The position numbers and the translations under genes are program-made. Positions 1 through 8,283 of a stretch of DNA of 64,000 nucleotides are shown here, piece by piece. The stretch is from NCBI GenBank assembly GCA_023379935.1, contig JAMCPD010000012.1, forward strand, positions 1 to 64,000, read 5' to 3'. Numbering within the stretch: the stretch's first letter is position 1; every line of letters begins with the position of its first letter. Under the pieces are notes generated by a model. It was not told where the DNA came from. It did not search any database and was given only the letters and a program-made list of their open reading frames with translations. The DNA is from Actinomycetota bacterium (GTDB lineage Bacteria; Actinomycetota; Acidimicrobiia; Acidimicrobiales; JAMCPD01).

Positions 1-228
1 GAGATAACCTTCTATCAAGCGTTAAAAGTAATCAACCACACCAACTCAGCCGTAATTGGAAATAAACGAAAGTCACACCTTATAGATCCTCTTTACACCA
101 AAGAATTCTCGGAAATCCTAGAATGTGTCAAAGAAACCTAAAGTGGAGCCAAAAATCCATACCTATTTGCGGAAGACGGGACAAGTTCCCAGCCGGATAT
201 GAGTACGTTTAACCGGTTCTTTCTCTGA
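1..228 (+). pseudogene. Unrecognised partial reading frame at left edge, interrupted by a stop
   Basis: An open frame enters from the left edge and runs to a TAA at 139-141. The same frame then continues without a stop to TGA at 226-228, so it could be the 3' end of a gene with one nonsense mutation or simply chance. The translated piece contains FYQALKVI and NPYLFAEDG, which I cannot assign to a family with confidence. Transposase or integrase debris is possible but unproven. No start is visible inside the window. Confidence 0.25.
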
Positions 229-718
229 TTAAATCCGAATTTTTCCCAAGCACTGGAGGTCCATAAGCGGTTGGCTTTAGCCAGGAGCCGGTCAAAGCAA
301 ACTGCGGGAGACGCGGAACCGGGCTTTGTGTCGATGATTTGGAGCCGGACACAGTTTTATACTATAAAGATCTACAACTACACATCTTTGGAATGGAGAA
401 CCTTTGCTTTGTATCGGTTAGTACCTCAATCAGCACTGGTCTTGTTCATCTCTACCTTAAATCATCCTATATAAATATCTATATGTTTATTGTATCACAT
501 TTGCAATATTCGGGTTAAGCAGTTTCCTATCAGGTCATAAACCGCCCCTTACGCCAAGGACGGGGAGGTTTACCAAACACACTTCAACAGCAAACGACGA
601 ACAGTGGAGATTCTAAAGAGAACTACCGAGACCAGAGGGGAGTTGGGTTTCGATCTCTTTCACCGGCAATCATACTACAACACCTCGCTATCTCTCCATG
701 GTGAAAGCCGGGAGATTT
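229..718. other. Non-coding stretch at left edge
   Basis: No convincing gene is seen between the partial frame at the left edge and the end of dapB. Short frames at 271-474 and 604-816 have no recognisable protein content, and the second overlaps dapB on the other strand. The only structured element is the hairpin at 540-571. Confidence 0.4.
540..571. repeat. Imperfect GC-rich hairpin, possible IS200/IS605 end or terminator
   Basis: AACCGCCCC and GGGGAGGTT form a 9-bp stem with one mismatch around a 13-base loop that includes TTACGCCAAGGAC. It lies downstream of dapB on the minus strand and lacks a clear T-run, so it is not a canonical terminator. The motif GGACGGGGAGG resembles the right-end hairpins of IS200/IS605 elements, but no tnpA or tnpB is present nearby. 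Confidence 0.3.
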
Positions 719-1519
719 TCAACGAGCTTGTGGTAATCCCAAGAGATCATCCAATCCAACCGTCAAACCCGGCCTATCGGCAACAGCCTTCACAGCCATC
801 AAAACCCCCGGCATAAATGACTGGCGATCATAAGAGTCGTGTCTGATGGTAAGCGTCTGTCCAAGTGCACCAAATATGACCTCTTGGTGGGCAACTAACC
901 CCGGAAGTCTGACAGAATGAATTCTAATAGTTCCAGGCCCCTCAACACCTCTGGCGGAATTAAACGCCGGTAAAGACGGTTGCGGTTCGTAAGATATCGC
1001 AGTCGAATCCTGCGAGTTTGCAATCTTGAACGCTGTAGCAATTGATGTCCCGGATGGGGCATCAATTTTTTCCTGATGGTGGAGCTCTACTATCTCAACA
1101 CCATCCATAAAACGCGCTGCTTGAGCCGCAAAATTCATCATCAAAACCGCCCCTATTGCAAAATTAGAAGCTATAATACAGTTTGACTTGGCGGTTTGGA
1201 ACAACTGATTGAACTCAATGAGCTCCTCATCACCAAATCCTGTCGTTCCCATCACCATATTTATGCCATGTGCAGCACACCATTTTAAACTCTCTCGTGC
1301 AGCCTGAGCATACGTAAAATCAACTGCAACTTCAGTTTGGCTTTGTATCAAGGTATCCAAATTTTTGGAAATAACGATATCCCCGGTTGGTGTAGCTTTT
1401 TGTCCGTCAAATGCGGGATCAACCGCACTAACAAGGAGAAGGTCCGGGTCGTTCTCTACGGCTTTACACACGTAAGAACCCATTTTCCCTCCGGCTCCAA
1501 GCACACCAACACGCACCAT
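719..1519 (-). CDS. dapB: 4-hydroxy-tetrahydrodipicolinate reductase
   Basis: Cytosolic NAD(P)H-dependent reductase of the lysine/diaminopimelate pathway, converting hydroxy-tetrahydrodipicolinate to tetrahydrodipicolinate. The N-terminal Rossmann motif GAGGKMG is at residues 8-14. The signature ELHHQEKIDAPSGT carries the catalytic His pair at about 147-148 and Lys at about 151. I chose ATG at 1519 because GGAGGTG lies just upstream at good spacing and the protein then begins MVRVGVLGAGG. A longer frame from 1603 would add 28 residues unlike the family and overlap the peptidase gene. It is the last gene of the rimP-nusA-infB-pnp run, 22 bases after the M16 peptidase stop. Length of 266 residues is normal. 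Confidence 0.95.
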   Translation of the reverse strand: MVRVGVLGAGGKMGSYVCKAVENDPDLLLVSAVDPAFDGQKATPTGDIVISKNLDTLIQSQTEVAVDFTYAQAARESLKWCAAHGINMVMGTTGFGDEELIEFNQLFQTAKSNCIIASNFAIGAVLMMNFAAQAARFMDGVEIVELHHQEKIDAPSGTSIATAFKIANSQDSTAISYEPQPSLPAFNSARGVEGPGTIRIHSVRLPGLVAHQEVIFGALGQTLTIRHDSYDRQSFMPGVLMAVKAVADRPGLTVGLDDLLGLPQAR

Positions 1520-1541
1520 TACCACATCACCTCCGACAACT

Positions 1542-2888
1542 TCATATCTTACTGTTGGCAGTGAGTCCAGACAGTCCAGTGCTCTCGTCGACTGCTTGCT
1601 CAAACGCTGATATCACGTTTGGTGGCCCTACAACGGCAATGGTTGGCTTCTGTTGGAATACATCGGCGGCAACGGATTGAACTTGATCAATAGTAACAGA
1701 ATCAATTTTTGTCAATATTTGTTCAACCGTGAGAACCTCGCCGTGCAGTAACAGCCCATGCCCTATTCTACCCATTCTGGAATTTGAATCTTCATAAGAA
1801 AGCAGCATGTCGGCCTTCAGGTGATCACGTGAAAGCGCCAACTCATTCCTATTGATACCATGCTCGGACAAAGAACTAATCTCCTTCAAAACAAGCTCGG
1901 TTACCTCCATAGCGTGCTTAGGAGCAGTCCCGAGTGAAACGGACAGAAAACCCGTATCACTGTAGTAGGCGTTTTCCGACCATATTGAATAAGCAAGGCC
2001 CTTTTCCTCCCTGATCTCCTGGAAAAGTCTACTTGAGATTCCACCGCCGAGAGTATGGTTCAAAATAGCCAACGCCCAGCGTCTTTGATCTTTACAAGGG
2101 AAGGTTTTTACACCAATTATAATGTGACCTTGTTCAATAGGCTTTTGCCTGGTTACAAGCAAGCGCGCTTTAGACACGGTTGGTTGTCTGAGCCTAAAAG
2201 GTTCTCCATATTCCACTTGTCCGAACTGCCCATCGTATCCCAGCTGTATCACATGTCTTTCATGGCGGGATAAGAAGCGCTTGGTCAAGTTGGAGCACAA
2301 CCCGTCATGATCAACTGCTCCTGCAGCTGCCACCACCATGTTTTCAGGTTGATAATGCCGTTCAAAAAACCGGCGCAGCTGTTTTGAGTCAAGAAGCGAA
2401 ACGCTGGCGGCAGTGCCAGCCACATCACGACCTAAGGGATGATCGGGGAAAAGAGCCTCGGAAAACAGGTCGCCAACCAGGTCTGCGGGTTCATCTTCAT
2501 GCATCAAGATTTCATCCAATATAACTTCTCGCTCAGCATCAACATCATTGGAGTTTAAAGCCGGATTGGTCAACATATCACATAATATGTCCAAAGCAAT
2601 ATCTAGATGTTCACTTAGAATCCTGATATAAAAGGCGGTATATTCCTTAGTGGTAAAAGCATTCATGTCGCCGCCCTTTGCGTCAACTGTCTGTGCTATC
2701 TCTTTTGCGCTGCGTGTATCAGTACCCTTAAACAGCATATGCTCCAGAAAATGCGATGTGCCTAGTTCCTGATCTGACTCGTCACGAGAACCCGTACCCA
2801 CCCACACACCAATGGCAAGCGAGTGGACATCGCTCATCTGCTCGCTTACCAAGCGAATACCATTGTCTAAAATAGAAGTACGAATCAA
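1542..2888 (-). CDS. M16 family zinc metallopeptidase (processing-peptidase-like)
   Basis: Zinc protease of the pitrilysin/mitochondrial-processing-peptidase family, 448 residues, a single-chain bacterial form. The inverted zinc motif HFLEH is at residues 46-50, and the third ligand is expected in the EREVILDEI segment around residue 126. The C-terminal M16 domain contains GGGISSRLFQEIREEKGLAYS, typical of the family. The start is TTG at 2888, directly abutting the pnp TAG stop with no intervening base, so translation is probably coupled to pnp. Placement after pnp is a common actinobacterial order. The natural substrate is unknown. Confidence 0.9.
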   Translation of the reverse strand: MIRTSILDNGIRLVSEQMSDVHSLAIGVWVGTGSRDESDQELGTSHFLEHMLFKGTDTRSAKEIAQTVDAKGGDMNAFTTKEYTAFYIRILSEHLDIALDILCDMLTNPALNSNDVDAEREVILDEILMHEDEPADLVGDLFSEALFPDHPLGRDVAGTAASVSLLDSKQLRRFFERHYQPENMVVAAAGAVDHDGLCSNLTKRFLSRHERHVIQLGYDGQFGQVEYGEPFRLRQPTVSKARLLVTRQKPIEQGHIIIGVKTFPCKDQRRWALAILNHTLGGGISSRLFQEIREEKGLAYSIWSENAYYSDTGFLSVSLGTAPKHAMEVTELVLKEISSLSEHGINRNELALSRDHLKADMLLSYEDSNSRMGRIGHGLLLHGEVLTVEQILTKIDSVTIDQVQSVAADVFQQKPTIAVVGPPNVISAFEQAVDESTGLSGLTANSKI

Positions 2889-5357
2889 CTAATGTCTGTT
2901 CCCACCTCGATGCTTACGTTTTCTGGAATCAGACCTACGGCCGGGGTTGGTGGTTTCGGCCAGTTCGGCCAGTCCCAACTCCTCACCAATTTCAGTTTGA
3001 AAAGTCTCTTCGAAAGAAACGGCTTTGCGTTTAACCGCATCATCACCGGACATTTCATTATCAACGCCGTCTCCAGTTATATCGTCTCCAGTTATATCGG
3101 TCGAGGTGCCATCAACCGCTTGAGGATTAACTGGCAATGCAACCTGAGACAGGGACAGGGATACTTTCCCATCGGGGCTAATTTCATCAACATGGACCGA
3201 AATATCCTGTCCTAAGCTCAGTACATCCTCCACACGCTCAACACGTTTGGACGAATCCAGTTTGGATATATGTAAAAGTCCGTCTTTGCCGGGCAAAAAG
3301 TTTACGAATGCACCATATTTGGTTATACTCACCACCTTCCCCTGATATGTGGCACCTACCTTTGCTTCAGGGGGATTCAAAATCTCCTCAATACGCCTAT
3401 GTGCCTCTTTGACACAAGCGGCATCTTTGCCTCCTATGCTAACCGTGGGAACTGCCCCATCAGTATCAACCGTTATCTCGGTAGAGGTCTCCATTTGCAG
3501 CGCATTTATAGTTTTGCCCTTTGGACCTATAATATCCGGGACTTTATCAAGCGGTATCTGAATAACTTCAATCTTTGGCGCATACTCTTTAACCTCGGGA
3601 TTGGGCTCAGCTATAGTTTGTCTCATAACATCCAATATTTTCAAGCGAGCCTGATTGGCTTGAGCCAGGGCTTGGGAAAGAACCTCAGACGGCAAGCCTT
3701 CTATCTTGGTATCCAGTTGTAGCGCCGTAACAAACTCGGCGGTGCCGGCAACCTTGAAGTCCATGTCACCGAAAGCATCCTCTGAACCAAGAATATCTGT
3801 GAGCGTTATATACCGTCCGTCGTCATACACCAGCCCCATTGCTATACCAGCAACAGGAGACTTTATCGGTACACCCGCATCCATTAATGAAAGTGTAGAA
3901 CCGCATACTGATGCCATGGAAGTGGAGCCGTTGGAACTCAGTACCTCTGATACCAGTCTCATTGTATACGGAAATTCATCCAAGGAAGGAATGACTGGAA
4001 CCAAAGCACGTTCAGCCAACAGTCCATGTCCTATCTCTCTGCGCTTTGGCCCTCGCATAAAACCTACTTCACCGGTTGAAAACGGTGGAAAATTATAGTG
4101 ATGCATATAACGCTTCAACTCATCCCCGCCTATCGTATCCAACATCTGGTTCATTCTGGACATTCCCAAGGTCGTTATATTGAGCACCTGGGTTTCGCCT
4201 CTCTCGAACAGTCCCGATCCATGTGCCGTAGGTATCAATGCAACTTCTGCGTGCAACGGACGTATATCAGTGGGAGCTCTGCCATCCATACGGATATTTT
4301 GTTCAACTATACGTTTGCGGACAAGCTGTTTTGTCAGTTCGGTTACAGCGGCGGCTATCTGAGTTGTCTGCTCTGGGAACTGGGATTCGAGCATCTGTTG
4401 TATCTGCAGTGTTGCCTGATCAAGAGCTTCATTGCGTTCCGTCTTTCCGGTAATACAAATAGCATCGTTGATCAAACCTGTGCCAACCTTGGTTACGCTG
4501 TCCAACAACTCTTGAGAGTAGTCCACTGCGGGAGGATAATCGAAACGGGGAGCCTTTCCGCCGGCCTTTTCCAACGCATCAACCAGACTGTTCTGTAAAT
4601 CAATGAACTCTTTGATCCATATTTTTGCAAACTCAAGTCCTTCGCCTATAACTTCTTCGGTAACCTTTGGAGCACCTTTCATATAATAGTTCCAGGCATT
4701 TTCAGTCCCGCCGGCTTCAACCATCATAATGGCTATATTATCCAAACTCTCCGGGTTTCCCGCGTTCTTTGAGTTGCCAACAGCCCGTCCGGCTACAACC
4801 ATTTCAAACGTGCAGTCGTTGCTCTGTTGATAGGTAATATTCTCCATCCACTTGCCCTGTGCGGAATATCCAATCTTCACGGCACCCACAGGACCGCCAA
4901 AAGGTATATCTGATATCATCAAGGCCGCAGAGGCGGCATTGATAGCCAGCGCATCATGAGGGTTTTCTTGGTCAGCTCCGAAAACAGTGGCGACTATATG
5001 AACTTCATTGCGAAAATCCTTAGGAAAACATGGTCTAAGGGGGCGATCCATCAAACGGCAAAGTAGGATAGCTTGATCTGTCGCTCGTCCCTCCCTACGG
5101 AAAAAAGACCCCGGTATCTTACCGGCTGCATACATCCGTTCTTCGACATCTACAGTCAACGGGAAAAAATCGGCACCTTCTCTTACAGTTTTTGATGCTG
5201 TGGCGGTTACCAGGACCATAGTATCGCCAAGACGAGCGACAACAGCACCGTCGGCCTGATTGGCAAGTTTACCTGTCTCAAAAGTAAACAACCGGTTGGT
5301 TTTACCAACTGCTGCCGATACTGATATTGCCTTGTTAATCTCTGAATATTCCGACAT
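2889..5357 (-). CDS. pnp: Polyribonucleotide nucleotidyltransferase (PNPase)
   Basis: Phosphorolytic 3'-5' exoribonuclease and RNA-tailing enzyme, 822 residues. Two RNase PH-like domains are visible: the first has MDRPLRPCFPKDF, the second GSGLFERGETQVLN. A KH domain with GPKGKTIN is near residue 609. An S1 domain with GKVVSITKYGAFV starts near residue 668. The tail after about residue 740 is acidic, contains an in-frame duplication (DITGDDITGDG), and ends in a basic stretch RRSDSRKRKHRGG, longer than in most PNPases. It starts at ATG, one base after the rpsO stop; the rpsO-pnp pairing is widely conserved. Confidence 0.97.
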   Translation of the reverse strand: MSEYSEINKAISVSAAVGKTNRLFTFETGKLANQADGAVVARLGDTMVLVTATASKTVREGADFFPLTVDVEERMYAAGKIPGSFFRREGRATDQAILLCRLMDRPLRPCFPKDFRNEVHIVATVFGADQENPHDALAINAASAALMISDIPFGGPVGAVKIGYSAQGKWMENITYQQSNDCTFEMVVAGRAVGNSKNAGNPESLDNIAIMMVEAGGTENAWNYYMKGAPKVTEEVIGEGLEFAKIWIKEFIDLQNSLVDALEKAGGKAPRFDYPPAVDYSQELLDSVTKVGTGLINDAICITGKTERNEALDQATLQIQQMLESQFPEQTTQIAAAVTELTKQLVRKRIVEQNIRMDGRAPTDIRPLHAEVALIPTAHGSGLFERGETQVLNITTLGMSRMNQMLDTIGGDELKRYMHHYNFPPFSTGEVGFMRGPKRREIGHGLLAERALVPVIPSLDEFPYTMRLVSEVLSSNGSTSMASVCGSTLSLMDAGVPIKSPVAGIAMGLVYDDGRYITLTDILGSEDAFGDMDFKVAGTAEFVTALQLDTKIEGLPSEVLSQALAQANQARLKILDVMRQTIAEPNPEVKEYAPKIEVIQIPLDKVPDIIGPKGKTINALQMETSTEITVDTDGAVPTVSIGGKDAACVKEAHRRIEEILNPPEAKVGATYQGKVVSITKYGAFVNFLPGKDGLLHISKLDSSKRVERVEDVLSLGQDISVHVDEISPDGKVSLSLSQVALPVNPQAVDGTSTDITGDDITGDGVDNEMSGDDAVKRKAVSFEETFQTEIGEELGLAELAETTNPGRRSDSRKRKHRGGNRH

Positions 5358-5358
5358 T

Positions 5359-5655
5359 TTAACGCCGTATTCCCAAACGGGAGATTAAACTACGGTAACG
5401 TTCCGCATCATTGCGTTTAATGTAGTTCAGAAATCTTCTGCGATGCCCGATCAGCTGCATCAGCCCTCTTCGCGAATGGTGATCGCCCTTGTGGAGTTTC
5501 AAATGCTCGCTGAGCTTAGCAATTCTATAAGTCAAGAGAGCAACTTGGACCTCAGAAGAACCTACATCTGTAGGGTGAAGACAATACTCGTCTATGACCT
5601 CTTTCTTATCCGGATGTTTTATATCGTTTACTTTTTCATACATATCATTCGACAT
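5359..5655 (-). CDS. rpsO: 30S ribosomal protein S15
   Basis: Primary 16S rRNA-binding protein of the 30S platform. The core [19 protein letters not shown] and the C-terminal [16 protein letters not shown] match the family. The start is uncertain: in-frame candidates are TTG at 5685 and ATG at 5676, 5655 and 5643. I chose 5655, giving 98 residues close to the usual 89 and an 11-base overlap with ribF. ATG at 5643, just after the ribF stop, is an equally credible alternative. No strong Shine-Dalgarno is visible for any of them, which suggests coupling to ribF. Confidence 0.93.
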   Translation of the reverse strand: MSNDMYEKVNDIKHPDKKEVIDEYCLHPTDVGSSEVQVALLTYRIAKLSEHLKLHKGDHHSRRGLMQLIGHRRRFLNYIKRNDAERYRSLISRLGIRR

Positions 5656-6643
5656 TAGCAGGTTCTTGACTGCCATATCTGCCAAACTGGTTATTAGGTG
5701 AATTTAATAACTGTTTGGTATCGGCTACATCTATCTCCATCTGGTGAATCAGATCTTCAATGTGATCAAACTTTTTTTCATCACGCAAAAATTTAACAAA
5801 ATATACTTCCAGTATCTTACCATACAAATCGCCTGAAAAATCAGTTAAATACACTTCAAGCACCAACCCCGTATTTTGATCATCATGCAGGTCATCATAG
5901 AAAGTAGGACGTTTGCCTATTGAGACGGCTGAGCAGTATACACCATCTCCCAACCTTACCCAACCTGCATATATACCAGCTTTAGGTAACAGTATGTCAT
6001 CTGGCACATTTAAATTGGCAGTCGGATAACCAAGATCAGCACCACCGCGACCATCACCATGTACAACAGTTCCTCTGACTTGATGAAATCTGCCAAGCAA
6101 ACGATTAGCTTTGCCCATTTCACCACTTGCCACCAGATGACGGATACGAGTTGACGACACAGCCTCGCCTGCGACTTTTAACATGTCAAAACCCAATGTT
6201 TCAAAACCATACTTATCCCCCATTTGAGACAACAGTTCTACTGTTCCTTTCCGACCATGGCCAAAATGAAAGTTCTTACCAACCACGACCAGACGAGCTT
6301 GCAGTTGATCAACCAAAACCTCTCTTATGAACTCCTCGGCGCTTTGATTGGCTTGTTTTCTGTCAAAATGCAAGACCAGGATGTCATCAATTCCGGTTTT
6401 CCTCAACAACTCCAACTTCTGATCGAAGTCACACAACAAAGGGGGTGCTGATTCGGGTTTGAGCAGCGCCTTCGGGTGACAATCAAAGGTAATTACTGTA
6501 GTTTTCAGGCCCCTATCTTTTGCCATCACAATCATTTGGCGCAGCAGCATTTGATGTCCAACATGTACCCCGTCATATACACCTATAGCTACAGCCGAGC
6601 CACCGGCCAAAGCAGTGGTTTGCTCCAACTCCATCAACAGCAC
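5645..6643 (-). CDS. ribF: Bifunctional riboflavin kinase / FAD synthetase
   Basis: Makes FMN from riboflavin and FAD from FMN. The N-terminal adenylyltransferase domain begins [14 protein letters not shown] and contains [12 protein letters not shown] and SSTRIR. The C-terminal kinase domain begins around [20 protein letters not shown], with the typical PTAN motif. Length of 332 residues is normal. The start is GTG at 6643, three bases after the truB stop; ATG at 6634 is an alternative. It sits between truB and rpsO, the usual order in this operon. Confidence 0.95.
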   Translation of the reverse strand: MLLMELEQTTALAGGSAVAIGVYDGVHVGHQMLLRQMIVMAKDRGLKTTVITFDCHPKALLKPESAPPLLCDFDQKLELLRKTGIDDILVLHFDRKQANQSAEEFIREVLVDQLQARLVVVGKNFHFGHGRKGTVELLSQMGDKYGFETLGFDMLKVAGEAVSSTRIRHLVASGEMGKANRLLGRFHQVRGTVVHGDGRGGADLGYPTANLNVPDDILLPKAGIYAGWVRLGDGVYCSAVSIGKRPTFYDDLHDDQNTGLVLEVYLTDFSGDLYGKILEVYFVKFLRDEKKFDHIEDLIHQMEIDVADTKQLLNSPNNQFGRYGSQEPANVE

Positions 6644-6646
6644 CGA

Positions 6647-7543
6647 CTACGACAGCACAACAGCCGGGGTAGCTTGGTCCGAATTCTTTTCTTCATAAAC
6701 CGCAATCAACTCATTGTCAATATTCAAAATCGCCCATGGTCCTGAACCGCTAACACCAAGAGTATCCTTCTTCATAACATTGCCGGTGAAAATAGAGTTT
6801 TCTATCTCTTTGGATACCACTGAAGAAGGATAGTCACGCATAATTACAGAACAGTTATATATATAGCAAACATCAACATCTTTGACAAGATGAGACTCAT
6901 CAACAGTAAAAGAACCGATCGATAAGCGTCGCAAGCTCTTCAAGTATGCACCCCCACCAAGAGCTAAACCTATATCTCTCGCCAACGCACGTATATATGT
7001 GCCGGAAGAACAGTTGACCAGCAGGCGAAAGGTGGCCGTTCCATCCGCTCCATGCACCTCATCATCCTCAAGATACACCTCAAGCTCTGATATAAAAACC
7101 TCACGGGGGCGATGCTCAACCTGGATACCTTGGCGGGCAAGTTCATAAGAACGTTTCCCCCCTACTTTTATCGCAGATACCATAGGAGGCACCTGTTGAA
7201 TGCGACCTATAAATCCTTTCGCTACGTTTGTCACCTCTTCTAAGGTAATCCCCGCCATATCCCACTGTGATACTACATCGCCATTCACATCACCGGTTGT
7301 TGTCATTTTCCCCAACACCATGAGGGCTTCATAAGTTTTCGGTAATGCACTCAAAAATCTCATCAACCGGGTAGCCTTGCCTAAGCCAACCAACAAAACT
7401 CCCGTTGCAAACGGATCCAGCGTTCCCGCATGTCCAACTTTTTTTTGTGCAAGGGACTTCCGCAAATAAGCGACAACATCATGAGAAGTCCAAGTGGCTT
7501 CTTTATCCACAACCACAAGACCGGACTTATTACCGTTACTCAT
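6647..7543 (-). CDS. truB: tRNA pseudouridine(55) synthase
   Basis: Converts U55 to pseudouridine in the T-loop of tRNAs. The catalytic motif GHAGTLDPFATGVL places the nucleophilic Asp at residue 43. CSSGTYIRALARDIG and LRRLSIGSF are further TruB signatures. The C-terminal part after about residue 220 is divergent, as is usual for the PUA-like region. It overlaps the 3' end of rbfA by 8 bases, indicating translational coupling. Length 298 residues. Confidence 0.95.
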   Translation of the reverse strand: MSNGNKSGLVVVDKEATWTSHDVVAYLRKSLAQKKVGHAGTLDPFATGVLLVGLGKATRLMRFLSALPKTYEALMVLGKMTTTGDVNGDVVSQWDMAGITLEEVTNVAKGFIGRIQQVPPMVSAIKVGGKRSYELARQGIQVEHRPREVFISELEVYLEDDEVHGADGTATFRLLVNCSSGTYIRALARDIGLALGGGAYLKSLRRLSIGSFTVDESHLVKDVDVCYIYNCSVIMRDYPSSVVSKEIENSIFTGNVMKKDTLGVSGSGPWAILNIDNELIAVYEEKNSDQATPAVVLS

Positions 7544-7958
7544 TTTCCGGTTGTCTCAAGTGATGCAATATTTCAGACACCTTTTCCCCCGCTTCAATCA
7601 CCGGATCCATTTCGAAGGTCAGGTGTGGCGTATATTTAAGCTTAAGCTGTTTTCCAACCTCAGCCTGGAGGCGCACTCGATAAGCTTGCAAACATTTGGA
7701 CGCTGAAGGCGTAAGGGAACTAAAGAATACCACAGCGCGGCGCATATCAGTATTGACTATCACTTGAGTGACGGTCAACAACGATAACTTATCGTCATAG
7801 GCAGAAAACTTTTCTATACTGTTTGCCAGAACTTCCCGCAACAGCTCGTTGACCCTAAGTGACCTGGGGTAGGGATGAGGAATGTCCCGGCCTCGCGTAC
7901 GCGGTGTAAATTTTTGTTTGACTGACCTTTTATGGGGTGATTGTTTATTGCTTGACAT
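7536..7958 (-). CDS. rbfA: Ribosome-binding factor A
   Basis: KH-like small protein that helps 16S rRNA 5'-end maturation and 30S assembly. After a basic N-terminal tail the family core is seen: RVNELLREVLANSIEKFSAYDDKL, then DMRRAVVFFSSL and a C-terminal LKLKYTPHLTFEMDP. Its 140 residues are slightly above average because of the basic N-terminus. The ATG directly follows the TAA of the upstream DUF503 gene, and the 3' end overlaps truB. Confidence 0.94.
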   Translation of the reverse strand: MSSNKQSPHKRSVKQKFTPRTRGRDIPHPYPRSLRVNELLREVLANSIEKFSAYDDKLSLLTVTQVIVNTDMRRAVVFFSSLTPSASKCLQAYRVRLQAEVGKQLKLKYTPHLTFEMDPVIEAGEKVSEILHHLRQPENE

Positions 7959-8270
7959 TTAAGAACCAATTTCTTCAGAAAACCACTTTCGTTCAACAGA
8001 CACGACCTCTATCTCGGGATTGGACCACACAAATCTCTCTAAAGAATTGAAAACCTCTTCCACCTGTTTAGCACTACTGGAAACTGTAGTGCTAGCCAAC
8101 AAAGCACGCTGCCACAACTCCTGGTAGTCAACTTCCGTTAAACTCATTTTATACCTATGTTGTGCTTTTTGGAGAATGGGCTTTATAATCGCCCGTTTCT
8201 CTTTTAAAGAGTGGCACTGAGGCAAGTGAAGTTCTAATATCAAAGCAGCTATATACAAAGTCAACACCAA
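7959..8270 (-). CDS. ylxP: DUF503 (YlxP-like) protein
   Basis: Small protein of the DUF503/YlxP family, found between infB and rbfA in many Gram-positive bacteria; biochemical role not established, though YlxP has been linked to ribosome assembly. The signature LPQCHSLKEKRAIIKPILQKAQHRY is followed by the typical EVDYQELWQRALLASTTVS (quoted in two parts of the protein). The start is uncertain: TTG at 8270, GTG at 8267 and TTG at 8264 all lie after a GGAG at 8276-8279 or so, the last with the best spacing. Length is about 103 residues. Confidence 0.85.
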   Translation of the reverse strand: MVLTLYIAALILELHLPQCHSLKEKRAIIKPILQKAQHRYKMSLTEVDYQELWQRALLASTTVSSSAKQVEEVFNSLERFVWSNPEIEVVSVERKWFSEEIGS

Positions 8271-8283
8271 GCTCCGCTGGGAT

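Noticed and set aside
271-474. 67-residue frame on the plus strand
   Set aside because: No recognisable motif, no ribosome binding site, and composition unlike neighbouring proteins.
604-816. 70-residue frame on the plus strand
   Set aside because: Overlaps the 3' end of dapB antisense and has no family resemblance.
4098-4598. 166-residue frame antisense to pnp
   Set aside because: Lies wholly within the well-supported pnp gene; the long opening follows from codon bias on the other strand.
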